Part shown: one piece after another, positions 7,359-15,941 of the stretch
Numbering within the stretch: position 1 is the stretch's first letter
Layout: every line of letters starts with the position of its first letter
Source of the DNA: Sedimentitalea arenosa
Lineage (GTDB): Bacteria > Pseudomonadota > Alphaproteobacteria > Rhodobacterales > Rhodobacteraceae
Direction: 5' to 3'
NCBI RefSeq assembly: GCF_016428585.1
Contig: NZ_JAELVR010000009.1
Location: 124,001 to 188,000, forward strand
DNA: 64,000 bases
Notes under the pieces: model-generated
The model's input: the letters and a program-made list of their open reading frames with translations, nothing else
Databases searched by the model: none
What the model was told of the DNA's origin: nothing
Position numbers and translations under genes: made by a program

Positions 7359-10300
7359 ATGGGAAGAACCGTGGCGGTGCCGGGGGCGGCGCCGGCGCGG
7401 CGGGTTTGGAATAGTGTTATAGAACGTTCGATTTTCGGGTTCATCTGGAAGTACTCCAAGCGCGATCAGCTGATCCTGCTGGTTGTGACTTCCGCCCTTT
7501 TCCCTCTGCTCTACCTGACGCTCGAACTGCCTAAAAGGATCATCAACGACGCCATCGGCTCGCAGACCGCGACCATCGATGTACTCGGCATGCAGATCGG
7601 TCAGGTGACGTTCCTTGGCCTTCTGTGTGGTGCCTTCCTTGTGTCGGTCCTGCTGCACGGGCTGCTCAAGATGCGCATCAACACGATGAAGGGCGTGCTG
7701 AGCGAGCGGATGCTGCGCCGGCTGCGCTATCAGCTGATCGCGCGCATCCTTCGCTTTCCGCAGCCCTATTTCGAACGTGTCAGCCAAGGCGAGCTGGTGT
7801 CGATGGTGACCGCCGAGAGCGAACCAATGGGCGGGCTGATGGGCGACGCGATCAGCCAGCCTGTGCTGCAGGCAGGGCAGATGCTGACGATCCTGACCTT
7901 CCTGTTTCTGCAGAGCGTCTGGTTCGGGCTGGCGGCGGTGGCGCTGATCCCGCTGCAGGCCTGGCTGATCCCGATGTTGCAACGCCAGATCAACCTGCTG
8001 AACAAGACGCGCATCCACGAGGTGCGCGTCCTCGCCAGCACGATCGGTGAGAGCGCGGCAGGGGCGGCGACGCTGCGCAGCCATGGTGGCTGGCGTTATC
8101 GCCTGGCGCAGATCACCGACCAGCTGGGACGGTTGTACGAAATCCGCTTCGAGATCTACCAGAAGAAATTCTTCATGAAGTTCCTCAACAACTTCATCTC
8201 GCAGCTGACGCCGTTCTTCTTCTTTTCGGTCGGGGGCTACCTGGTGCTGCAGGGGTCGGTCTCGCTGGGCGCGCTGGTGGCGGCGCTGGCCGCCTACAAG
8301 GACCTGTCGAGCCCGTGGAAGGAGCTTCTGACCTTCTACAACCAGACCCAGGACATGTCGACGCGATGGGAGGTGCTGCTCGAGCGGTTCGCGCCGTCGG
8401 GGATGATCGATGCCGATCTGATCGAGGGCGCGCCGGACGAGATTCCGCATCTGACCGGAGACATCGTGCTGGACACGGTGAGCGTGCGTGACGGTGATGG
8501 CAACGATGTGCTTGAGGAGGTATCGGTCACGATCCCCGCAGGCGCAGTGGTCGCCATCTCCGCACCGAGCGCCGAGGACCGTCGCGCCTTCGCGGAACTG
8601 CTGGTGCGCGAGGTGATCCCGGCGAGCGGGCGGGTGACGATCGGCGAGCACGACCTGTCCAAGCTGCACCAGGCGGTGATCGCGGCGCGGATCGGCTACG
8701 CGACCTCGCAGCCGGTGCTGTTTCAGGGCACGTTCGGCGACAACGTGATGATGCCGGTGCGGGCGCGGCCGGGATCCGCCGCCTCGGAAAGCGCGGCGCT
8801 GCGCGAGGCTGTCCGCGCTGGCAACAGCGCGGACCCGCTGGAGGGCGACTGGATCACGCCCTCGATCGCGGGTCTGGACGATCCCGACGCGCTGCGCGAC
8901 TGGTGGTTGCGCCTTGTCGACGGAATGGGATCGGGCACGACACTGTTCCGCAAAGGGCTGGAACAACGCTTCGTGAACAACATGCCTGACGAATTGATGC
9001 AACGCATCGTCTCGCTGCGGCCGGTCGTGCAGCAGGCCTTGCGCGACGCCGGGCTGCGGCAGCACGTCTTTTTCATCAGGTCCGACATGTACAATCCGGG
9101 GCTGCCGCTGGCCGAAAACCTGACCCTCGCGACCCCGCGCCGTCCGATAACGCGCGAGATCCTGGCCGAGCAGACCGGCTTCATCGCGCAGCTGCGGGCG
9201 CTCAAGCTCGACCGTGACATCGCGGGGTTGAGCCGGGATGTGATCCTGCTGTTGCGGCAGACCTTCGGCGTCGACGGGACCGACCACCCGCTGTTCGACA
9301 AGCTGGGGCTTGACCCCGGCACCTACGAGGCGGCACTTGCCCTTTTGGGACGGCTCGACAAGGGCGGGTTGAGTGGCCTTAGCGACAACGAGATCGCGAC
9401 GCTTCTGATGGTGCCCTCGCTGATCACCGCCGAGAAGATCGGCCCGGCCTTTCCCGAGGACATGAAGGCGCGGGTGCTCGAATTGCGCAAGAGCCATGCC
9501 GGTGACCTGCAGCGCGGTCTGGGAGAGCTGTTCGTGCCGTTGGACGCGGAGACCTATGCGCCCGGCCTGTCGGTCCAGGACAACGCGTTGTTCGGCAAGC
9601 TGTCGGACACCGCCGGCGTTGCGGCCGAGGAGGTGCGCGCGCTGGTCGCGCAGGTGCTGCTCGATCACGGGCTCCGCGGGCAGATCGTCGACCTGATCTA
9701 CGACTTGCCGATCAGTCTTGGTGGCAGCAATCTGCCGCGCCAGTTCGCCGAACCCTTGGCGCTGAGCCGGGCGACGATCAAGCGGCCCGACATTCTGATC
9801 ATGGACAAGGCATTGGCAAGCTATGACCTCGAAACCCGGATCTCGGTGCACAAGCGTTTGCGCAGCCTGTTGCCCGACACCACGCTGATCTATCTTGACG
9901 AGAGCTTCGCACGGGAGAGCGTGTTCGATGCCTATTTCGACCTGGAACAGGGTCGCATCGTGACCGAGGACACCGGCGTTGCCGGGGCCGGGGACAGCGC
10001 CGCCGGCGCCGATCTCGCGCGCAAGCTTCGAGCGCTGGAACGGGCCGACCTGTTCTCGGGCCTGAGCCGCAAGCAATTGCGGCTGTTGGCCTTCGGTGCG
10101 CGCTGGTACGAGGTCAGCGCCGGACAGATGGTGTTCCAGAAGGGCGACGCGCCAACCGATGGTGCCTATGTGCTGCTGGAGGGCAGGGCGGACCTGATCC
10201 TGCCGGGCAGCGACGGGGATCCGGACGAACTGATCACCACGGTTGGCCCCGGCGCGCTGGTCGGTGAACTGGGCCTGATCCGAAACGAGCCGCGTGCACT

Positions 10301-10430
10301 GACCATGGTGGCCACCAGCGATCTCAGGGCGCTGCGCCTCGGCAAGGAACAGTTCCTCGATGTGGTCGAGCACGACGCCGCGACGGCGTTCCGTCTGCTT
10401 CAGGTGGTGGCCGGTTACGTCAAGAACTGA
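7359..10430 (+). CDS. ABC-transporter-like protein with degenerate ATPase domain and C-terminal cyclic-nucleotide-binding domain
   Basis: A 1023-residue protein. Residues about 35-330 form an exporter-type six-helix ABC transmembrane domain. From about 365 an ABC nucleotide-binding domain begins, but its motifs are broken. The P-loop position reads AISAPSAEDRR (399-409) with no GK(S/T). The signature is LGGSN (787-791). Walker B is ILIMDK, with Lys817 in place of the catalytic Glu. The switch-His position is Glu848. About 280 residues are inserted between the Q-loop region (near 450) and the signature, and contain two degenerate echoes of the post-Q-loop segment (PLAENL near 586, SVQDNA near 741). 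Residues about 905-1010 are a cNMP-binding domain with Glu970 and Arg979 in the phosphate cassette. ATP hydrolysis looks impossible, so a cNMP-gated, sensory or channel-like role is inferred. Confidence 0.85.
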   Translation: MGRTVAVPGAAPARRVWNSVIERSIFGFIWKYSKRDQLILLVVTSALFPLLYLTLELPKRIINDAIGSQTATIDVLGMQIGQVTFLGLLCGAFLVSVLLHGLLKMRINTMKGVLSERMLRRLRYQLIARILRFPQPYFERVSQGELVSMVTAESEPMGGLMGDAISQPVLQAGQMLTILTFLFLQSVWFGLAAVALIPLQAWLIPMLQRQINLLNKTRIHEVRVLASTIGESAAGAATLRSHGGWRYRLAQITDQLGRLYEIRFEIYQKKFFMKFLNNFISQLTPFFFFSVGGYLVLQGSVSLGALVAALAAYKDLSSPWKELLTFYNQTQDMSTRWEVLLERFAPSGMIDADLIEGAPDEIPHLTGDIVLDTVSVRDGDGNDVLEEVSVTIPAGAVVAISAPSAEDRRAFAELLVREVIPASGRVTIGEHDLSKLHQAVIAARIGYATSQPVLFQGTFGDNVMMPVRARPGSAASESAALREAVRAGNSADPLEGDWITPSIAGLDDPDALRDWWLRLVDGMGSGTTLFRKGLEQRFVNNMPDELMQRIVSLRPVVQQALRDAGLRQHVFFIRSDMYNPGLPLAENLTLATPRRPITREILAEQTGFIAQLRALKLDRDIAGLSRDVILLLRQTFGVDGTDHPLFDKLGLDPGTYEAALALLGRLDKGGLSGLSDNEIATLLMVPSLITAEKIGPAFPEDMKARVLELRKSHAGDLQRGLGELFVPLDAETYAPGLSVQDNALFGKLSDTAGVAAEEVRALVAQVLLDHGLRGQIVDLIYDLPISLGGSNLPRQFAEPLALSRATIKRPDILIMDKALASYDLETRISVHKRLRSLLPDTTLIYLDESFARESVFDAYFDLEQGRIVTEDTGVAGAGDSAAGADLARKLRALERADLFSGLSRKQLRLLAFGARWYEVSAGQMVFQKGDAPTDGAYVLLEGRADLILPGSDGDPDELITTVGPGALVGELGLIRNEPRALTMVATSDLRALRLGKEQFLDVVEHDAATAFRLLQVVAGYVKN

Positions 10431-10465
10431 GGCTAATGCCCGTCATTGACCGATCTCGGTGACGC

Positions 10466-10798
10466 TCAGTCGGTGCTGCAGAACAGCGAGTAGAGCAGAC
10501 CGATCACCTGCTCGGTATTGCTGTCGGACAGCGAGTAGTAGATCGTCTTGCCCTCTCGCCGCGTCGCGACCAGTCCCTCTTCGCGCAGGCGCGCCAGCAT
10601 CTGGCTGACCGCCGCCTGGCGGATCGCCAGCAGTTTTTCCAGCTCTCCGACCGACTTCTCGCCCGCGCCGAGATGGCACAGGATCATCAGCCGACCCTCA
10701 TGCGCGAGGGTCTTGAGATAGGCCGCGGCTTCGCACGCACGGGCCGCCATATCCGCGGGCGGTGGTGCTTTGATCTCTTCAACGGTCTGGACTGTCAC
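10466..10798 (-). CDS. sqrR: ArsR-family persulfide-responsive repressor, SqrR/BigR type
   Basis: A 110-residue winged-helix ArsR protein with recognition region IRQAAVSQMLARLREEGLV and wing RREGKTIYYSL. It has cysteines at exactly positions 41 and 107, the pair that forms a polysulfide bridge in Rhodobacter capsulatus SqrR. A third cysteine (22) is probably not essential. SqrR represses sulfide-oxidising genes until reactive sulfur species release it. No sulfide:quinone reductase or BigR-type operon is visible nearby, so its targets must be elsewhere or include itself. It lies last in a run of minus-strand genes, 63 bp after the enolase-superfamily gene. BigR is the alternative name for the same group. 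Confidence 0.8.
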   Translation of the reverse strand: MTVQTVEEIKAPPPADMAARACEAAAYLKTLAHEGRLMILCHLGAGEKSVGELEKLLAIRQAAVSQMLARLREEGLVATRREGKTIYYSLSDSNTEQVIGLLYSLFCSTD

Positions 10799-10828
10799 GG
10801 TCTTGGGCTTTCGCAGCGGTTCACATCA

Positions 10829-10843
10829 TACATCCTCTATGTA
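10829..10843. promoter_or_regulatory. Inverted repeat upstream of sqrR, candidate operator
   Basis: TACAT-N5-ATGTA is a perfect 5+5 inverted repeat, 31 bp upstream of the sqrR start codon in an AT-rich 63-bp gap. ArsR-family dimers bind such short palindromes, so autoregulation is likely. It does not match the ATTC-N8-GAAT site I recall for SqrR, which lowers the certainty. Confidence 0.45.
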
Positions 10844-10861
10844 ACATTCTTTTGCTGCATG

Positions 10862-12094
10862 TCACCCCTCTGTTGCCGGCGCCCCGCCCTGAAACGCGTT
10901 GCCACGCTGATAATCGCAAGGCTCGTCGCGCATTTCCAGGTGCAGTCCGGTTCCCAGGTACGGATGCGCGCGGGCGAGATCTTCATCGACTTCGATGCCC
11001 AACCCCGGCGCGGTCGGCGGCGTGATGAACCCCTCCTCGACCTTGATCGCACCCTTGATGAGGGCCGAATGGAACGGCGTTTCGATGGTTTCCGCCATCA
11101 GGATATTGGGGATGCTGGCGGCAAGCTGGATATTGGCCGCCCATTCCACGGGCCCGGCATAGAGATGCGGCGCCATCTGCGCGTTATATGCCTCGGCGAG
11201 CGCGGCGACCTTCTTCATCTCCCAGATGCCGCCGGCGCGCCCCAAGGCGGGCTGCAGGATGCTGGCCGCCCCGGTCTGAAGGATGGCCGCAAATTCCGCC
11301 TTGGTGGTCAGCCGCTCGCCGGTGGCGACAGGGATGCGCACCGCCTGCGCGACACGGGCCATCTCGGCGGGATTATCCGGCGGCACCGGTTCCTCGAACC
11401 AGAGCGGGGAATACGGCTCGAGCGCCTGACCCAGCCGGATCGCCCCGGCCGTGGTGAATTGCCCATGCGTGCCGAAGAGCAGGTCGGCCCTGTCGCCCAC
11501 CGCCTCGCGGATCGCGGCGCAGAACGCCACGGATTGCGAGATGTCTCGCATCCCCGGCATGTGGCCACCACGCATGGTGTAAGGGCCGGCCGGGTCGAAC
11601 TTGACCGCCGTGTAGCCCTGCCGAACCATCTCCGCCGCGCTTTCGGCGGCCTGGTCCGGCGCGGTCCAGAAATCGCTCAGGTTATGCTGTGCCAGCGGAT
11701 AAAGGTACGTATAGGCGCGGATGTGCGCGTTCATCCGCCCGCCGATCAGCGCGTGCACCGGGCGATCGCGGTCCTTGCCGAGAATGTCCCAGCAGGCGAT
11801 TTCCAGCCCCGAGAATGCGCCCATCACTGTCAGGTCGGGCCGTTGCGTGAAGCCACTGGAATAGGCACGGCGGAACATCAACTCGATATTCTCGGGATTT
11901 TCGCCCTGCATGTGCCGCCCGAACACATCCTCGATCACGCCGCGCATCGCGTCGGGCCCTACCGAGGACGCATAGCATTCGCCCCAACCAACGATCCCGG
12001 TGTCGGTGGTCAATTTGACGAGGATCCAATAGCGCCCCCCCCAACCTGGCGCGGGCGGCGCGGTCACGATGATGTCGAGGTCCTGCAATTTCAT
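10862..12094 (-). CDS. Mandelate racemase/muconate lactonizing enzyme family protein (enolase superfamily)
   Basis: A 410-residue protein starting MKLQDLDIIVTAPPAPGWGG. The ATG at 12094 was chosen over a longer frame to 12253 because it opens the canonical N-terminal capping domain. The barrel contains the catalytic-lysine strand TAVKFDPAG, a metal-ligand strand WFEEPVPPDN, VATGERL, and the histidine strand MAPHLYAGP. These suggest a sugar-acid dehydratase of the galactonate dehydratase-like group rather than a racemase. The third metal-site region reads LQPALGRAGG, where many members have D in place of A, so the exact chemistry is uncertain. It is co-directional with the alcohol dehydrogenase 75 bp upstream. 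Confidence 0.85.
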   Translation of the reverse strand: MKLQDLDIIVTAPPAPGWGGRYWILVKLTTDTGIVGWGECYASSVGPDAMRGVIEDVFGRHMQGENPENIELMFRRAYSSGFTQRPDLTVMGAFSGLEIACWDILGKDRDRPVHALIGGRMNAHIRAYTYLYPLAQHNLSDFWTAPDQAAESAAEMVRQGYTAVKFDPAGPYTMRGGHMPGMRDISQSVAFCAAIREAVGDRADLLFGTHGQFTTAGAIRLGQALEPYSPLWFEEPVPPDNPAEMARVAQAVRIPVATGERLTTKAEFAAILQTGAASILQPALGRAGGIWEMKKVAALAEAYNAQMAPHLYAGPVEWAANIQLAASIPNILMAETIETPFHSALIKGAIKVEEGFITPPTAPGLGIEVDEDLARAHPYLGTGLHLEMRDEPCDYQRGNAFQGGAPATEG

Positions 12095-12110
12095 CGCGCG
12101 CTCCGCTCCT

Positions 12111-12166
12111 TCATCTTCGGTCCAATACTCCGGGGGCCGCCGGCAGGCGGCGGGGGCAGCGCCCCC
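12111..12166 (-). repeat. Intergenic palindromic repeat, copy A
   Basis: One of four copies in the window of an element with the invariant core GGAGTATT-N6-AAGATGAA, preceded by GC-rich hairpins. In this copy the hairpins are GGGGGC-GCT-GCCCCC and GCCGCC-TGCC-GGCGGC in the minus sense. It lies between the alcohol dehydrogenase stop and the enolase-superfamily start. Confidence 0.8.
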
Positions 12167-12168
12167 TC

Positions 12169-13260
12169 TCACCTGTCGAACAGGATCACGTTGCGCTTCG
12201 CACTTCCGGTCTTGGTGTCGGCGATCGCTTCGTTGATCTGCGACAAAGACCACCGCCCCGAGATCAGTTCGTCCAGTTTCAGCCGCCCCTGCTGGTAGAG
12301 ATCGACCATCCAGGGAATGTCGCGCTGGATCACCGTGTCGCCCATCTTGGAGCCGATCAGCCCCTGGCCCTGGTAGGACATGCCCATCGGGTTGTATTCG
12401 GCATTGGCCTCGGCATGCGGCATGCCGATCATGATCGCCTTGCCGCCCCAGCCAAGATAGCGCGGCGCGTCATTGTAGGCCGCCGCCGCGCCGACGGTGA
12501 CCAGCACCGCGTCCGCGCCGCGCCCACCCAGTGCCTTTTGCGCCGCGCGCCAGGGTTTGGGGGACGTGGCCAGCACGCCGTGGGTTGCGCCGAATTCCTT
12601 GGCGATCGCCAGCTTCTCCTCGATCATGTCGACAGCGACGATGCGACGGGCGCCGGCGATGCGCGCACCCTGGATCGCGTTCAGCCCGACGCCGCCGGCG
12701 CCGATCACCACCACGTCCTGCCCGGCGCGCAGACCGGCGGCGTTGACCGCCGCGCCGACCCCGGTGATGACGCCGCAGGACAAGAGGCAGGCCGCCTCCT
12801 TGGGCATGTCTGCGGGGATCTTCACGATCTGGCTGTGATGCACCACGACCTTTTCCGCGAATGCTCCGCAGGCCATCGCCTGCAGCAGCGGGCCACCATC
12901 TGCGGTCTTGATCGAACCCTGCACGCCGTCATTGGGGGTTTCGCAGATCGTCGGTTTGCCGCCGGCGCAGTTCGGGCACGACCCGCAGGCGCGGATCAGG
13001 GTCACGATCACGTTGTCGCCGGTTTCGAACCCGGTGACGCCCGCGCCGAGGCCGGTCACGACGCCGGCGGCCTCGTGGCCATAGACCGCAGGCAGGTGCC
13101 CGCCCCAGGCCCCTTCGGCATAGGAAATGTCCGAATGGCAGATCGCGACGGCGTCCAGCGTGATCTCGACTTCGCCGGTGCCGGGGTCTGCGAGCTGGAT
13201 ATCCTCGATCACGAGCGGCGCGCCGAAGTCGCGGCACACGGCGGCTTTGATGGTTTGCAT
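12169..13260 (-). CDS. Zinc-dependent alcohol dehydrogenase, class III-like
   Basis: A 363-residue medium-chain dehydrogenase starting MQTIKAAVCRDFGAPLVIED after the ribosome site GGGGAGAC. Catalytic zinc ligands are visible in AICHSD and GHEAAG, the structural zinc cysteines in CGSCPNC plus a further Cys, and the NAD-binding motif in VIGAGGVGLN. It should oxidise a primary alcohol or hydroxymethyl compound to the aldehyde, or a glutathione adduct as in class III enzymes. It is part of a nine-gene minus-strand run with pcaB/pcaD and an enolase-superfamily enzyme. The physiological substrate is unknown. Confidence 0.88.
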   Translation of the reverse strand: MQTIKAAVCRDFGAPLVIEDIQLADPGTGEVEITLDAVAICHSDISYAEGAWGGHLPAVYGHEAAGVVTGLGAGVTGFETGDNVIVTLIRACGSCPNCAGGKPTICETPNDGVQGSIKTADGGPLLQAMACGAFAEKVVVHHSQIVKIPADMPKEAACLLSCGVITGVGAAVNAAGLRAGQDVVVIGAGGVGLNAIQGARIAGARRIVAVDMIEEKLAIAKEFGATHGVLATSPKPWRAAQKALGGRGADAVLVTVGAAAAYNDAPRYLGWGGKAIMIGMPHAEANAEYNPMGMSYQGQGLIGSKMGDTVIQRDIPWMVDLYQQGRLKLDELISGRWSLSQINEAIADTKTGSAKRNVILFDR

Positions 13261-13345
13261 GGAAGTCTCCCCGGTTTCGTTTCGGCGCAAGGTGGACCGG
13301 GGCGCGCCGCATCGCAAGGCCGAATGCGCCGCGATCCGGTCGCCT

Positions 13346-14545
13346 TCAGACCGTGGCAGGGCGTGATTTCAGAAACAAAGCCAGCCCGAGCAGCATCAGC
13401 AGCAGCGACACGACAAAAGGCGCGCCCGGAAAGTAGACCGCCGTGTCCCGGTGGGTGAAGGTGGCGAATACCGAAGTCATCAGCAGCGGAGAGATAATCA
13501 TCGACAGGGCGCTGACGCTGGTCAGCACGCCCTGCAGTTCGCCCTGCGCGTCGTCCGGCACGGCCTGCGACATGATCCCCTGCAGCGCCGGCGTGATCAC
13601 CGCGCCAAGCGCCGCGATGGGCGTCAGGATCAGGGCCAGCGTGCTGCTGGTCACCACCGCGATCAGGCCGAAGGCGAAGATGTCGAAGACATGGCCATAC
13701 ACCACCGTGCGCCATTCCCCCAGCCAGCGCAGAACCAGCCGGATCAACCCGCCCTGCACCACGGCCATCATCACCCCGAACAGGGCCAGAGACAGGCCGA
13801 TGGTCTGCGGGCTCCAGCCGAACCGCTCCTGCGTGAAGAAGGACCAGATCGAGGGATAGACGTGAAAGGCCACGGAATAGATGAAATAGACCCAGAGCAG
13901 CCGCCCGATCCCCGGCAGCCGCCCGACGCTGCGGAACGCGCCCAGCGGGTTGGCACGGTGCCAGGAGAACGGGCGCCGGATGCGGTCGGTGACGGTTTCG
14001 TGCAACACGAAATAGCCGAACACGGTGTTCAGCGCCGCCAGCGCGGCGGCGGCATAGAAGGGCGCCCGGGTGCCCAGTTCGCCCAACATCCCCCCGACCA
14101 GCGGGCCGAGCACGAAGCCGACACCGAAACCCGCCCCGATCAGGCCGAAATTCACCGCCTTTTCGCCTGGCTTGGAGATGTCGGCCATGAAGGCGCTGGC
14201 GGTGGCGTGGGTGGCGGCGGTTATGCCGCCAATGATGCGCCCAAAGAGCAGCAGCCAGATCGACCCGGCCAGCGCCATCACCAGGTAGTCCACCGCCATC
14301 ACCGCGAGCGAGATCAGCAGCACGGGCCGGCGGCCGAACCGGTCCGACAGGTTGCCCAGAAGCGGGCTGAACAGGAACTGCATCACCGCGAAGACGGTCG
14401 ACAGGACGCCGCCCCAGAGCGCCGCCGTGGCGAGCGATCCTCCCTGCACTTCGAGGATCAGTTCGGGCATCACCGGCATGATCAGCCCGATGCCCATGGC
14501 ATCGAGCATGACGGTGATCAGGATGAAAAGGACGGGCAGGCGCAC
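13346..14545 (-). CDS. TCR/Tet family MFS transporter
   Basis: A 399-residue protein with twelve predicted transmembrane helices. It carries the cytoplasmic loop 2-3 signature GNLSDRFGRRPVLL and an MLDAMGIGLIMPVMPELI start typical of TetA-like drug:proton antiporters. Chromosomal members of this group are common in Rhodobacteraceae and do not by themselves indicate tetracycline resistance. It sits 53 bp downstream of pcaB and 86 bp upstream of the alcohol dehydrogenase, so it may export or import a product of the surrounding catabolic genes. The substrate cannot be read from the sequence. Confidence 0.85.
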   Translation of the reverse strand: MRLPVLFILITVMLDAMGIGLIMPVMPELILEVQGGSLATAALWGGVLSTVFAVMQFLFSPLLGNLSDRFGRRPVLLISLAVMAVDYLVMALAGSIWLLLFGRIIGGITAATHATASAFMADISKPGEKAVNFGLIGAGFGVGFVLGPLVGGMLGELGTRAPFYAAAALAALNTVFGYFVLHETVTDRIRRPFSWHRANPLGAFRSVGRLPGIGRLLWVYFIYSVAFHVYPSIWSFFTQERFGWSPQTIGLSLALFGVMMAVVQGGLIRLVLRWLGEWRTVVYGHVFDIFAFGLIAVVTSSTLALILTPIAALGAVITPALQGIMSQAVPDDAQGELQGVLTSVSALSMIISPLLMTSVFATFTHRDTAVYFPGAPFVVSLLLMLLGLALFLKSRPATV

Positions 14546-14597
14546 CGGATGGCTCCATCAAGGGGCGGGCGCGTCATGGCCCAGCCGCGCACCGCCG

Positions 14598-15941
14598 TCA
14601 TGGCGCGGAATCGACATTTGCCGCCACGTCAGCGGCGAAGCGCCGCGCCTCCTCGGGAGCGCGGCCCATCTGGCGGGCCGGGTCGAAGAGGGTTGCGGTG
14701 TCGAGCCATGGATGCGCCTCGACCGCCAGCTCGGCAAGTAATCTGCCGCTCTGCTGCGCTGCGCGGCAGAGCGTCTTGACCTCGGCCTGCGCCTCGGGCC
14801 GGGGCATCCGTGCGGCGAGCGCGAAGCTCAACGCTTCGGCATGGATCAGGCCCAGCCCGCCGCCAAGCGCATCCGCCATCGCCGTGGCGTCCGGCGCAAC
14901 ATTGGCCGACAGGTCGCGGGCGATGCGGGCGGCGCTGGCGGCGCCCAGAACGATCTGGGGCAGGCACATCCATTCGGTGAACCAGGTCGCGCCGTCGCGC
15001 TGGTGCCGCGCCAGGGCCGCGCCCTGCAAGACGCCGTGCAGCCCGGTGGCCTGCCGCGCCAGCGCGACCAGCGCCGAGGGAGCGACCGGGTTCTGCTTCT
15101 GCGGCATGGTCGAGGACGACCCGGCGCCGCCGAGCGTGATCTCTCCGATCCCGCTTTGCGCCAGTTCGGTCAGGTCTTCGCCCATCTTGCCGCATGCAAG
15201 GGTGACGCGGGTCAGCCAGTCGGCCAGTCGCAGGAGCGGAGTGCGGTCCGCATGCCAGTTGCGCCGTGGATCGCCCAGGCGCAACTCGGCGGCCAGATCG
15301 GCGCGCAGGGCGGCAGCGTCGGGGCCGAGTTCGGAGGCCGTGCCGGCCGCGCCGGCAAGCGACACCAGGAGGCAGCTGTCGCGCAACGCGGGCAGTTCGC
15401 CGACCAGTGCCAGCAGCGGCGCGCCCCAGCCGGCGGCCACCGCGCCAAAGCTGGTGGGCGTGGCGTGCTGGCCATAGGTGCGCGCGGCCATCGGCAGGTC
15501 GGCATGGTCCGTTGCCAGCCGGGCGAGACCGTGCAGGACCTGCGCCATATCGGTTTCGACCAGCGCCAGCGCCTGACGCAGGCGCAGCATCAGACCGGTG
15601 TCGATGATGTCCTGAGAAGTCGCGCCCCAATGCAGGTATTGGGCGTGTTCGGGCGCCTGCATCTCGGCCCGGAAAGCGGCAAGCAGGCCAGGCACGGTGA
15701 CGCCGTTGGTGCCGGTCGCGCCGGCCAGTGCGCCGGGATCGATCTGTACCTCCATCACCATGCGCGAGATCAGCGCGGCGCTATCCTCGGGAATGATCCC
15801 GCGCGCCGCCTGGACCCGCGCCAGCGCGCCCTCGACCAGCAGCATGGCCCGCAGGGCGGCGCTGTCGCTGAACAGGCGCCCGGCTTCGCCGGTCGGAAAG
15901 AGCTGCGCGTGCAGCGGGCTGTCAAACACCGAGGCGGCCAT
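14598..15941 (-). CDS. pcaB: 3-carboxy-cis,cis-muconate cycloisomerase
   Basis: A 447-residue member of the fumarase/aspartase superfamily with the signature GSSSTMPQKQNPV and the substrate segment LHWGATSQDIIDTG near residue 105. PcaB converts 3-carboxy-cis,cis-muconate to gamma-carboxymuconolactone in the protocatechuate branch of the beta-ketoadipate pathway. Its start codon overlaps the stop of the upstream hydrolase (TGATG), showing translational coupling. The expected neighbours pcaH, pcaG and pcaC are absent from this window. Length and motifs are normal for the family. Confidence 0.92.
   Translation of the reverse strand: MAASVFDSPLHAQLFPTGEAGRLFSDSAALRAMLLVEGALARVQAARGIIPEDSAALISRMVMEVQIDPGALAGATGTNGVTVPGLLAAFRAEMQAPEHAQYLHWGATSQDIIDTGLMLRLRQALALVETDMAQVLHGLARLATDHADLPMAARTYGQHATPTSFGAVAAGWGAPLLALVGELPALRDSCLLVSLAGAAGTASELGPDAAALRADLAAELRLGDPRRNWHADRTPLLRLADWLTRVTLACGKMGEDLTELAQSGIGEITLGGAGSSSTMPQKQNPVAPSALVALARQATGLHGVLQGAALARHQRDGATWFTEWMCLPQIVLGAASAARIARDLSANVAPDATAMADALGGGLGLIHAEALSFALAARMPRPEAQAEVKTLCRAAQQSGRLLAELAVEAHPWLDTATLFDPARQMGRAPEEARRFAADVAANVDSAP

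Noticed and set aside
7356-10373. Open frame of 1005 codons on the minus strand
   Set aside because: It is antisense to the ABC-like gene, rich in Arg/Gln/His as expected of a GC-rich shadow frame, and shows no domain. The plus-strand protein has clear transmembrane and cNMP features.
13346-14545. Tetracycline-resistance gene
   Set aside because: The TetA-like signature is shared by many chromosomal MFS exporters; no regulator of TetR type or mobile element is adjacent, so resistance is not supported.
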